This document shows, piece by piece, positions 8,650 through 16,996 of a stretch of DNA of 64,000 nt. The notes under the pieces were generated by a model. It saw nothing but the letters and a program-made list of their open reading frames with translations. It did not search any database and was not told the DNA's origin. Both the position numbers and the translations under genes were made by a program. The DNA is from Paenibacillus larvae subsp. larvae (GTDB lineage Bacteria > Bacillota > Bacilli > Paenibacillales > NBRC-103111), in contig NZ_CP019687.1 in NCBI RefSeq assembly GCF_002003265.1, forward strand, positions 744,001-808,000, written 5' to 3'. Every line of letters starts with the position of its first letter. Position 1 is the stretch's first letter.

Positions 8650-10164
8650 TCAGCCCGATTTTCTCCACCATCTGGCGGTTTTCTTTTCAGCCTGCCCGTG
8701 GCTCTCACCCTCTTCATCACCCAGTACAAGCTGCTTGACTTTTTCCCGATGTGCCTTCGTGGCTAATATATACAGAAGATCCCCCGGTTCAATGGTGGTA
8801 CTACCTTTAGGGGTTACAAAGGAACTTCCCCGGATAATCGTCTGTATCAGTGTATCCTCTGGAAAATCAATTTCTTGAATTTTTTTATAAGCGATACCTG
8901 AATGTTTATCAATTTCGAAACCATAAATTTCGGCATTTGTTTTCCCAAGAGAAACCAGTTCCAGATTATGAGGAATTTTCGGTTTTTTTTCTCCAACCAG
9001 TTTCAATTTATTGGCAAGAGGTGAGATGGTACTTCCTTGGATGAGTGTCGACGTCAGAACAACGAAAAATACTACATTGAATATCAATCCGCTGTTCTCA
9101 AGACCGGCCAACATCGGGTACGTGGCAAGCACAATCGGTACCGCTCCCCTAAGACCCGCCCAGGATAAGAAGAGAACCTCTTTTCCCGTAAAGTTAAATC
9201 CGATCATACTGATCGCCACACCAATAGGTCTGGCAATAATCATCAAAATGAAAGACAAGGCAAGACCCTGCCATACAATATGTACAAGCTGGTCCGGGAA
9301 TACGAGCAATCCTAAGAGAACAAACATAAGGATTTGCATCATCCAGGCAAAGCCCTCGTTGAACCGGACGATAGAAAACCTGTAAGTAACATCGGAGTTA
9401 CCAAGACATAAAGCCATAACATAAACGGCGAGCAATCCGCTTCCGTGAAGAAGTGTAGTAACACTGTAAGTCGAAATGGCAAAAGCGATGGCAAAGACCG
9501 GATACAAGCCGGAAGAATCCAGGTTGATTTTATTGATGCTCCATATGGCCAGTTTGCCTATGATGAGTCCCATGACCAGACCGAAACCCATCTCCCAGAA
9601 GAAGCTGAGAAGGAGCATTCCCAGACTGTTATCAGGCGATTCGATAAACGCAATAAGTGAAGTGGTTAAAAAGATGGCCATAGGATCATTCGTGCCGGAT
9701 TCAGCTTCCAGTGTGGAGGTTAATTTAGGACGGATATTTTTATTACCCAGGACAGCAAACACCGCTGCGGCGTCTGTAGAACCGACAATAGCCCCAAACA
9801 GCATCCCTTCCAGCCAGGATAACCCGAGGATAAGTTTGGCGAATATCCCGACTATTCCTGCTGTTATCATTACACCGATAGTTGCCAGAACACCCGCTGG
9901 AACAATGACCTTTCGGATACTGATCCATTTAGCATTAAGACCGCCTTCAAAAATAATAATAATCAGTGCCAGAATACCAAACAGCTTCGTCAGCGAGGCA
10001 CTATCATAATAAATAAATTTATTTAAAATCATTCCAACCGCGATATATAAGACCAAGGAAGGCAGTCCAATCCGGTTAGAAAATTTGGTGGTAAGCACAC
10101 CGATGATTAGTAAGGCTGAGAATAGCAAAATAAAGCTATCTGCATCAAAGCCCAAGTTGTCCAC
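8650..10164 (-). CDS. K+/H+ antiporter, CPA1 family with RCK_C domain (CvrA/NhaP2-like)
   Basis: A 504-aa membrane protein. Residues about 5-390 form roughly twelve membrane helices of a Na+(K+)/H+ exchanger, including the conserved GSTDAAAVFAVL segment and the WAGLRGAVPIVLA segment. Residues about 400-480 form a cytosolic TrkA-C (RCK_C) domain with the PGDLLYILA motif, which gates transport by ligand binding. Such proteins (NhaP2/CvrA) exchange K+ or Na+ for H+ and help in pH and turgor control. Length and domains are normal. The ATG lies at 10164; the tail is basic (KKTARWWRKSG). Ion preference cannot be read from sequence. Confidence 0.9.
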   Translation of the reverse strand: MDNLGFDADSFILLFSALLIIGVLTTKFSNRIGLPSLVLYIAVGMILNKFIYYDSASLTKLFGILALIIIIFEGGLNAKWISIRKVIVPAGVLATIGVMITAGIVGIFAKLILGLSWLEGMLFGAIVGSTDAAAVFAVLGNKNIRPKLTSTLEAESGTNDPMAIFLTTSLIAFIESPDNSLGMLLLSFFWEMGFGLVMGLIIGKLAIWSINKINLDSSGLYPVFAIAFAISTYSVTTLLHGSGLLAVYVMALCLGNSDVTYRFSIVRFNEGFAWMMQILMFVLLGLLVFPDQLVHIVWQGLALSFILMIIARPIGVAISMIGFNFTGKEVLFLSWAGLRGAVPIVLATYPMLAGLENSGLIFNVVFFVVLTSTLIQGSTISPLANKLKLVGEKKPKIPHNLELVSLGKTNAEIYGFEIDKHSGIAYKKIQEIDFPEDTLIQTIIRGSSFVTPKGSTTIEPGDLLYILATKAHREKVKQLVLGDEEGESHGQAEKKTARWWRKSG

Positions 10165-10405
10165 CTTCTTTCTCAGGTTTACATCGTAGTAGTACCGTAT
10201 CCTGTCCTTACAAAAATATACCCCTGAATTTATTGTACATGGAATTGAGGATGGAATCTAATCCTATCTGTCCGGACGGGGAGATTTTCTTACAGAAATG
10301 TAAGTGCGTGTCATCTTGTTCGATGGATAGAAGACTGTTCTTTTTTTAGAATGAAATCATAAGGAACATTTCATTAATTTAAACAGAACAGGAGATGAGA
10401 TTGCT
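10165..10405. other. Intergenic region upstream of the antiporter and a small ORF
   Basis: AT-rich spacer holding the divergent upstream regions of the antiporter and the small ORF at 10406. No convincing promoter or repeat was picked out. Confidence 0.3.
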
Positions 10406-10510
10406 ATGATGAAGCCGCTTATTCATGTTATGAAAATAGTGATGTCCATCTTGTTTTTGGGAGCATCTGCTGATGTGGTCAATGAGCAAGATCATCTTGT
10501 ACAATCATAA
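10406..10510 (+). CDS. Possible 34-aa secreted or membrane peptide
   Basis: A short ORF, with ATG after GGAGATGAG, encodes 34 residues: a positively charged start (MMKPLIHVMK), a hydrophobic stretch to about residue 23 (IVMSILFLGASA) and a polar end. This resembles a small exported peptide with signal sequence, and a terminator hairpin follows 44 bases after the stop. No Rap-type or transporter partner gene is adjacent, so a Phr-type signalling role is only a guess. It may also be a chance ORF. Confidence 0.35.
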   Translation: MMKPLIHVMKIVMSILFLGASADVVNEQDHLVQS

Positions 10511-10553
10511 ATAAGGAAATAACCGGAAATATAATCAGACGGTTTACATGTTC

Positions 10554-10592
10554 AAAGGTGTCCACTATCAAAACAGCGGGCACCTTTTGTGG
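10554..10592. terminator. Intrinsic terminator
   Basis: AAAGGTGTCC (10554-10563) pairs with GGGCACCTTT (10578-10587), with one G-U pair, followed by TTGTGGTTT. It lies between the small ORF and the convergent end of the GH84 gene. Confidence 0.65.
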
Positions 10593-10597
10593 TTTAT

Positions 10598-13146
10598 TTA
10601 TTTAACTGTGAATTCACGGATCTGGACCCACTCGACTTGCTCGGACGTACACCGGAAACGGACCATTTTGCATTGGGTTCCGGGTGAAGGATCGATAATG
10701 ATATCCCTTTGTCCGGTAAATGCTCCCACGGAAATCCAGTGGAATCCGTTATCTGAAATTTCCATTTTACCCTGATGGATATAGTCATTGTATTGGGGAG
10801 AACCGGAATTTACTGCGCCCATATAGAGCTCAATCCTGTGTATATCCTGCCTATGTCCCAGGTGAACCCCGACATAATCTCCCTCTTTAGGTGCGCCATT
10901 GCTCCAAAAAAACGTATCTGGCCGCCCGTCTGTCATATTTCTAAGTTTATAATCCTTCCAAGGGGATAGTGAGGAGAAAGGGCCTTTATTTTCGTCTCCT
11001 CCATTCCAAAGGGAATACGCTTTCAACACCCTATTCAAGAACGGCTCCATTACTCCTGCGGCCAGCACTTTTTTATTCGGGACAGGATATATTCCTTTCT
11101 CAATCAGTATGGTCACTTCAGAATGGTCTATGGAAACTTTTGCCCCCACAATGGAGTTGTTCTTAAGCCAGTCTTCCGAATGAAGGCTGAGGACATATCC
11201 GTCAGGGGGAATCTCATTATTATTAGCGCCTTGTTTGACAATTTTTCCATTCCTTACGGTTATTTCATATCCCCACTCATTCGTCTCTGTCCGCGGGCCG
11301 TATTCGGGAGTATACTGGATGAGCTCGTTCGTACCTCTTATCCGGTTAATGCCGTCAAGTTTGCGTGAAGATGCACGGGTAACGGGTTCGTATACATCTA
11401 CCGTATCTTTTGCCAGCTGTTCTTGAAGCTGATTATGATACTCTTTAGCTTCCTTCTGAAGATTCCCTGCTATAGCGGTAAGGAGATGAACAGATGCCTG
11501 TCCTGCTATACCGTAATGCTTGATTTTAAGAAGCCATTCTTCAATCTCTCTCAGAAAGCTATTGTTTTGAATAGCCAGAATTTTTTGGGGAGCTGTTCAA
11601 GTCGTAAAAACTCAAAAATAAGGGTTCTTGCCTCCTTCTCCGCTTTACCCGAATCTAATGATTTCCACAGGGCTTGGATCAGCTTGGTCAGTGTCGGAGA
11701 CTCGGTTTCACGGACTGCAGAGGATAGGTTATTTTCGGCAAATCTCCGCAGTTCCGGGTAAACAGGACCGCCAAATTCTTTAAGGCTTGCCTCCCATGAA
11801 ACAAAAGGGTCATAGGCTTTTGGATTCCAAACATAGTCGGCAATTGTGAATAATGCCAACTTGGAGGACTCAGCGTGTTCCATCGGATTAGCTGTAAGGC
11901 CTATAACTCCGTGATCGGCTAGGCCGGCATCCCGGCCCTCTAGCGGCCCCAGGAAAAGGCGCTCGCGAATATAATCCGTAACAGGGTAATTGTCCCATAG
12001 AAGTAAAGGGTGCTTGAATATGGAACTTATTTTATCAGCATCTTTTATGGTGATTGTGGCCGGAGCAATCCCTATACCAGTCCAGTAAACCCGTATATCC
12101 GGATGGACAAGCTCAGAGAATAACTCCCGGTAATCTGTCGTTTCTTCCTGGTAATAATCGGTAGGAACGGTCAACAAGCTGTTGGAGGGAGAGTGTGTTA
12201 GAATAAATTCTTTATAAAAGCGGTTCAGGAGGAAAGCATGAGCAGCAGCAGCCGGGCTTTTGTAAGAGGCAAACATGTCTTTATCTGATTCGCACTTCAT
12301 TTCAAGGGATATATCATCGAGCAGCAGGGCGAAATGACGTACCCCAATCTGCCACATGGACTCGGCCTTTTGTATCAAAAGCTTGAATTCCTTCTCGCAC
12401 GAAAAACAGATATCTAATCCCGGCGAAATGGTGTATACAAAATCGATATGGTGTTCCCGGGATGCTTGTACAAGCTCCTGGATTTTCTTTAATTCTTCTT
12501 TGGGATATGAATCTCGCCATCTGTCCCTTAAATAAGGATCGTCCTTGGCGGCGTACACATACGTATTCATCTTATGCCGCCCAAAAAAAGTTAGGAGACT
12601 CAGGCGGTCCAGATGAGACCACGGTTTTCCGTAAAATCCTTCAATAGCTCCCCGGTAAGTCATAACTGGATGATCAATAAGAAAAATGCCGGGAATAAAA
12701 GGCTGGCCATTTTTCCTTTGAATGAGTTGTCTAAACGTTTGTGCAGCATAATAAGTAGCACGGGCGTCCGTACCGGCTAAAAGAACAATACCTCTTGACA
12801 ACAAGGCATGTCCGGCGGCAAGAAGATATCCTTCTTTGGGAAGGAGGCCGGATACATTCAGGTTTAATGCATGAATAGCGTTTTTGAAAGCGGGATGGTC
12901 AACTCCACTTCCTATGAAAATAGTAACCGGAGTTTTACCGGACAGCAGGTCCGGGTGATGCTCAATTCGCTTCACACCGGCGGCCTTCAAAGTCTGCTCA
13001 ACTTCCCGTACAGCTGACGGATCGGCTCCTTTTGCGGCAACAATTCCAACTACCGAAGACAACAAAAAACCTAAACCAACCATCTTCATGGAACGAGGGA
13101 CTGGGAAAATAGCGGGTGTTTCTTGAACAACAAGCTTTTCCATCAT
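10598..13146 (-). pseudogene. GH84 beta-N-acetylglucosaminidase (NagJ/hyaluronidase-like), frameshifted
   Basis: A secreted-type glycosidase removing terminal beta-GlcNAc. Residues 1-35 hold a hydrophobic stretch possibly used for export; about 45-145 form the GH20b-like N-terminal domain (GIVLLAGTDARATYY); about 150-440 the GH84 barrel with TYRGAIEGFYGKPW and the catalytic pair D277-D278 in LLLDDIS. The first frame stops at 11551. One base is missing in an A6 run (T6 at 11581-11586 on the + strand); with seven A the frame stays open to 10598, giving 849 aa ending in a discoidin/F5-8C (CBM32-like) domain (about the last 150 residues). As read, the enzyme loses that carbohydrate-binding tail but keeps the barrel. 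Confidence 0.85.
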
Positions 13147-13328
13147 TTTTCCTCCTTTTCATGATTGGGTTATAAGGATTTTAGTGAAGCGTATGATTTC
13201 ACCTCCTAATTCAATATTAAAATAAATTACCATATTTTACAAGTTTAAAAGCCATTGGATGAGATGTTTGCTTTAAGATCGATCTTACGGAAGGCAGGTA
13301 AGACCTGCGGCCAGAGAGGGGTATTGAA

Positions 13329-14177
13329 ATGGGAAGATATAAAAAAATAAGACAGTTGCTGCATGCAGCACTCATACTGTCCGGGATTTTGGCTGTCTAC
13401 TGGATTTTCTTCCCGCCTCTCCAAGAGTACGACCGCATATGGAAGTTTGATTCAGGACAGCTGGAATCCGTATATATTCAAACAGACTATAATGTGCAAA
13501 TAGAGTGCAAGGAATCGGAAGACGGTACTAATTACATAGAAATTAAAGGAAGCGCAGATAAGCAGGTGGTTAACGTTTTGGAAGGGGCGGACATAGTCCA
13601 GAAAGCACTTACTCTTAATTTGTCGAAGCCGGGGTCCTTAGAAAAGTTAGCGGATAAAGCTTCACGTAATGATGATACCCAATACATTACTTTTGTTCTG
13701 GCAAGAGAAGCGGCATTACATAAAATTGAAGCAAGCAGTACATCCGAATGGCTGCGCATACGGCAGATGAAGGCTGATCACGCTGTATTTAAAACAACCT
13801 CGGGCCAAGTGAAACTTGACGGGTATAAAGGAGAGTCGCTTAATATTCAAACAGGTTCCGGCGATATTGAGGCCTTCAAAGCAAGAGGGAAAGTTGAAGC
13901 GGTGAGTGAAGGGGGGAATATAAAACTCATCGATATGGAGGGCAATCCGGACGTTCAAACAAATTCTGGAAATGTTCAGCTCAGTGGTGATTTGTCATTA
14001 GCATCTGTACAAACCGTTTCGGGAAATATAACAATCGCTATTCCGGCCGGCTATCAAAGCCGTTATGATCTTCAAACAAATACAGGGAAAATCCGCGCTC
14101 CCAGGTCTATTACTTCTTCTTCAAATTATATAAAGGTTAAAACAAACTCGGGCAATATACGTATTAACCCGGGTTAA
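13329..14177 (+). CDS. DUF4097-type beta-strand repeat protein, membrane-anchored
   Basis: A 282-aa protein with one N-terminal membrane segment (residues about 10-28, ending in WIFFPP). Residues about 130-282 are built of short repeats with the T-x-S-G-(N/D/K)-I pattern (TGSGDIEAF, TNSGNVQL, VSGNITI, TNTGKIRA, TNSGNIRINPG) that make the beta-solenoid-like DUF4097 fold. Related proteins sit beside cell-envelope stress regulators (for example LiaG), but no such partner is here. The ATG follows AGAGGGG. Family is clear; function unknown. Confidence 0.8.
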   Translation: MGRYKKIRQLLHAALILSGILAVYWIFFPPLQEYDRIWKFDSGQLESVYIQTDYNVQIECKESEDGTNYIEIKGSADKQVVNVLEGADIVQKALTLNLSKPGSLEKLADKASRNDDTQYITFVLAREAALHKIEASSTSEWLRIRQMKADHAVFKTTSGQVKLDGYKGESLNIQTGSGDIEAFKARGKVEAVSEGGNIKLIDMEGNPDVQTNSGNVQLSGDLSLASVQTVSGNITIAIPAGYQSRYDLQTNTGKIRAPRSITSSSNYIKVKTNSGNIRINPG

Positions 14178-14210
14178 TCCAGAAAAAATTCAGAAAAAAT
14201 GGAAGTAACC

Positions 14211-14272
14211 TTGACAAAAGGGGATAAAAAGTATTAAATAAGGGTGTCAAGTGGTAATGACAACATTATCAC
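14211..14272 (+). promoter_or_regulatory. Promoter with operator-like palindrome upstream of the GntR gene
   Basis: A perfect -35 TTGACA (14211-14216) and -10-like TTAAAT (14234-14239) are 17 bases apart. Just after the predicted start of transcription lies the inverted repeat GTGGTAATG (14251-14259) and CATTATCAC (14264-14272), 8 of 9 pairs, spaced by ACAA. Position and symmetry suit autorepression by the adjacent GntR/UTRA protein. Confidence 0.65.
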
Positions 14273-14300
14273 AATGAACTTTTTAGGGAAAGGTGAGACC

Positions 14301-15026
14301 ATGATCATTGACAAGAAAAGCCGGATTCCTTTATATGCCCAGCTATATGATCATATTCTGGACAAAATTAAATCCGGAGAATGGCGGGAGCATGAGAAAC
14401 TGCCGTCGGAAAGGGAGATTTGCGAAACTTACGGAATCAGCCGTACCACCGTTCGCCAGACTATGATTGAACTTGAAAATGAAGGATATATTTACAAAGA
14501 ACACGGCAGAGGGAGTTTTGTCTCGCCTCAGACTTACACACAAAGTCTGATTAAATTTTACAGTTTTTCCGAAGAAATGAAAAAACTTGGCAAACATCCT
14601 GTTACAGAAGTAATCAATTTTGAGATATCACCTTGTTCTTCTAAAATAGCGAAGAAGTTGGAACTGGAAGTAGAAACACCGGTTTATAAAATAAAGCGTT
14701 TAAGGTCTGCTGAAGATGAGCCCATTATGGTAGAAACGACTTACCTGCCGGTAAATATATTCCCCGGCTTGACCCGCCATGAACTGGAGAAGCGCTCCAT
14801 GTACGAAATATTCCGGACTGATTATCAGCTATCTTTAACATCTGCCCACGAACGATTCAAAGCGGTTATTATAAAGGAAAAGGAAGCTCCCTTTTTGGAC
14901 GGACAACCTGGAAACCCTGCCATGAAAATTGAACGTACCGCTTATTCAGGCAATCTTCCTGTTGAACACTCCATCAGTATAGCAAGAGGAGACAGGTATT
15001 ACTACGCAACAGAGCTTAGCATATAA
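14301..15026 (+). CDS. GntR family regulator, HutC subfamily (HTH plus UTRA)
   Basis: A 241-aa regulator. Residues about 5-72 form the GntR winged helix (PLYAQLYDHIL; LPSEREICETYGISRTTVRQ); residues about 90-235 form the UTRA effector domain, which in this subfamily binds small ligands, often sugar phosphates. The ATG at 14301 has AAAGGTGAG upstream; an upstream in-frame codon at 14244 would overlap the operator and is unlikely. It is followed 53 bases on by the SIS-domain gene, which it probably controls with itself. A NagR- or AgaR-like amino-sugar-phosphate effector is inferred from that neighbour. Confidence 0.88.
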   Translation: MIIDKKSRIPLYAQLYDHILDKIKSGEWREHEKLPSEREICETYGISRTTVRQTMIELENEGYIYKEHGRGSFVSPQTYTQSLIKFYSFSEEMKKLGKHPVTEVINFEISPCSSKIAKKLELEVETPVYKIKRLRSAEDEPIMVETTYLPVNIFPGLTRHELEKRSMYEIFRTDYQLSLTSAHERFKAVIIKEKEAPFLDGQPGNPAMKIERTAYSGNLPVEHSISIARGDRYYYATELSI

Positions 15027-15079
15027 GTAACTTATTTATTTCAGGATTATTTTTTTATTCCAATAAAGAGGTGATTTTC

Positions 15080-16264
15080 TTGTTTATTAATTATTCTGAA
15101 GAAAAAAGCCGCGAAACAGGGGCTTTCAACACACTGAAAGAAATTGCCCAGCAGCCTAGGTTATGGAAAGAGGCTAATGCCAGCTTGGCGGCCGAGCAAG
15201 ACCGAATCAAAGCTTTTTTTCAAATGCTCTTTGACAAACATGAGAAAATCAATGTCATTTTTACAGGGGCCGGCACATCAGCATTTGTAGGAGAAACGAT
15301 TCTTCCGTATCTGCAACAAAAAGGCGGTAAGCAACGGTTCAATTTCCAAAGCATTGCCACAACAAATCTGGTATCCAATCCTTATTATTTTTTTGAGAGA
15401 GAAACACCTACTCTGCTGGTCTCTTTTGCCCGCTCCGGAAATAGTCCGGAAAGTGTAGCCTCTGTGAAGCTGGGTGAACAACTGGTACGGAATTTTTATC
15501 AAATCAACATCACCTGTAACCCGGAAGGATATCTGGCGGCAGGCTCTTCAGACAATGAAAGAACTTTGCTTTTACTCATGCCGGAAGGGTCCAACGACCG
15601 AGGTTTTGCCATGACAAGCAGTTTTACCTGTATGATGCTGACGGCTCTTTTATTGTTCCGGGAGGAGGGGATTCGAGATTACCAAACCGTTATCACCAGG
15701 CTGGCCGATCGTGTTGAAACTATGTTTAATACCCGGGCGGAAAAATTGGAAACGATGGCGGCCGAATCTTTCCAAAAAATCGTTTATCTCGGTTCCGGTC
15801 CATTTCTGGGACTATCCCATGAAGCCTCCTTGAAATTTCTGGAATTGACAGCTGGAAAATTATCAGTATACTACGAGTCTCCCCTTGGTTTCAGGCATGG
15901 CCCCAAATCTCTGATTGATGACCAGACGATGATCGTGCTATTTCTCAGTAAGCATCCGTATACACGAAAATATGATCTGGACCTGTTAAAGGAATTGAAA
16001 GCGGATCCTGCACGGGTTAACCTGGCCGTCATTTCCGATGTTTATGAAAAAGAAGTGGACGAGATTGCAGACTATTACTTCTTTGGGGAAAAAGAAGACT
16101 TGGGCTCTGCGGACGATACATGGCTTTCATTCGAATATATTGCCCATGCCCAACTGCTTGCAGTTTATAAATCGATTTCCTTAAACATAAAACCGGATAA
16201 CCCTTCTCCAAGCGGCAGTGTAAACCGGGTCGTAAAAGGCGTTACCATATACGATTACGAATAA
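15080..16264 (+). CDS. SIS-domain sugar isomerase, AgaS-like
   Basis: A 394-aa cytosolic protein with two SIS domains (about residues 50-190 and 215-360), the phosphosugar-binding fold. The first has FTGAGTSAFVGE and VSFARSGNSPESVASV; the second has YLGSGPFLGLSHEASLK and ESPLGFRHGPKS, as in AgaS and the isomerase half of GlmS. AgaS family enzymes deaminate/isomerise amino sugar 6-phosphates such as galactosamine-6-phosphate. The start is TTG at 15080, with AAAGAGGTGATT upstream. It lies behind the GntR regulator and ends at a strong terminator. The exact substrate is not known; a glucosamine-6-phosphate role is equally possible. Confidence 0.82.
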   Translation: MFINYSEEKSRETGAFNTLKEIAQQPRLWKEANASLAAEQDRIKAFFQMLFDKHEKINVIFTGAGTSAFVGETILPYLQQKGGKQRFNFQSIATTNLVSNPYYFFERETPTLLVSFARSGNSPESVASVKLGEQLVRNFYQINITCNPEGYLAAGSSDNERTLLLLMPEGSNDRGFAMTSSFTCMMLTALLLFREEGIRDYQTVITRLADRVETMFNTRAEKLETMAAESFQKIVYLGSGPFLGLSHEASLKFLELTAGKLSVYYESPLGFRHGPKSLIDDQTMIVLFLSKHPYTRKYDLDLLKELKADPARVNLAVISDVYEKEVDEIADYYFFGEKEDLGSADDTWLSFEYIAHAQLLAVYKSISLNIKPDNPSPSGSVNRVVKGVTIYDYE

Positions 16265-16280
16265 AGATAAATTCTAGTCT

Positions 16281-16313
16281 AAACCATGCCTCTAATCCGA
16301 GCATGGTTTTTTT
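16281..16313 (+). terminator. Intrinsic terminator of the gntR-SIS operon
   Basis: Perfect 9-bp stem, AAACCATGC (16281-16289) and GCATGGTTT (16301-16309), followed by a T-run. Confidence 0.9.
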
Positions 16314-16510
16314 GCTTACTGAAAGAGACCAACAATCCCGCCTTTTCATATGATATAATAAGGGGCGCTGCACGGATGGATAGTGTTTTTTTACGTTGGA
16401 GAAACTTTGCGAGGGTCATGCAAAATCGGAAATAACGGAAAGATCCATTTGAATGCGAGCATGCATAAAATTACATCCTATTTTCGCCTTTTTTCGTTAA
16501 ATTGGGTTTG

Positions 16511-16539
16511 TTGTCATTCCTAAGTTTTTGTGATATAGT
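16511..16539 (+). promoter_or_regulatory. Promoter of the nrdAB operon
   Basis: TTGTCA (16511-16516) and TATAGT (16534-16539) are exactly 17 bases apart. Transcription would start near 16546, giving a leader of about 450 bases that includes the cobalamin riboswitch. Confidence 0.75.
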
Positions 16540-16547
16540 TCTCTTCG

Positions 16548-16565
16548 ACAACTATATATTGTGTT
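16548..16565 (+). promoter_or_regulatory. NrdR-box-like site
   Basis: CAACTATATATTGTGT (16550-16565) matches 14 of 16 positions of the consensus NrdR box (ACACWATATMTWGTGT, from memory). It lies just downstream of the -10 element. A weak half-site, ATATAGT, overlaps the -10 element. NrdR represses ribonucleotide reductase genes when dATP is high, which fits the genes that follow. Confidence 0.6.
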
Positions 16566-16584
16566 TTGTGGTGATTAACATACT

Positions 16585-16926
16585 TCATATTGAGGTGTTT
16601 GTAATATTAAAAGGGAAGTCGGTGCAAATCCGACGCGGTCCCGCCACTGTGAGGGGGAGTCTCTTCTTTGTCGATATTTCACTGTTTCATTGTAGAGAAA
16701 TGGGAAGGATTCGGAAGATGACGGGGAACCTGAGCCAGGAGACCTGCCACAAAATAAGAACGGAAATCCACGAGGATGGAAAAGTGTTCTATCTAGCTCA
16801 AGGATATGAGTCTTCTTATCTAATCTTGTTTTCAAAGTGGGACAATATCGCTTGTGAAATAAGGTGACGTAATCGTTTTGCTTGACCTAGAAGTGAGCAT
16901 CTTTTTCCCGAAAAAAGGATGCTTTT
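16585..16926 (+). ncRNA. Cobalamin (B12) riboswitch with terminator, controlling nrdAB
   Basis: Conserved elements appear in order: the GGGAA...GGTGCAAATCCGAC segment and GGTCCCGCCACTGTGA (16613-16651), then the B12-box core GCCAGGAGACCTGCC (16734-16748). At 16896-16923 a hairpin (AGCATC and GATGCT arms) with a T-tract forms an intrinsic terminator 71 bases before nrdA. The usual mechanism is that bound adenosylcobalamin promotes termination, so the class I reductase would be shut off when B12 is available. Confidence 0.9.
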
Positions 16927-16996
16927 ATTTTCTTTCTAAAAGTTGTTCCTACATAGTCAGATGCCTATGAATTAAGAGAAGAGGAGTGTTTCGAGA

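Noticed and set aside
9476-10009. 177-codon open frame on the + strand
   Set aside because: Antisense shadow of the antiporter gene with no domain.
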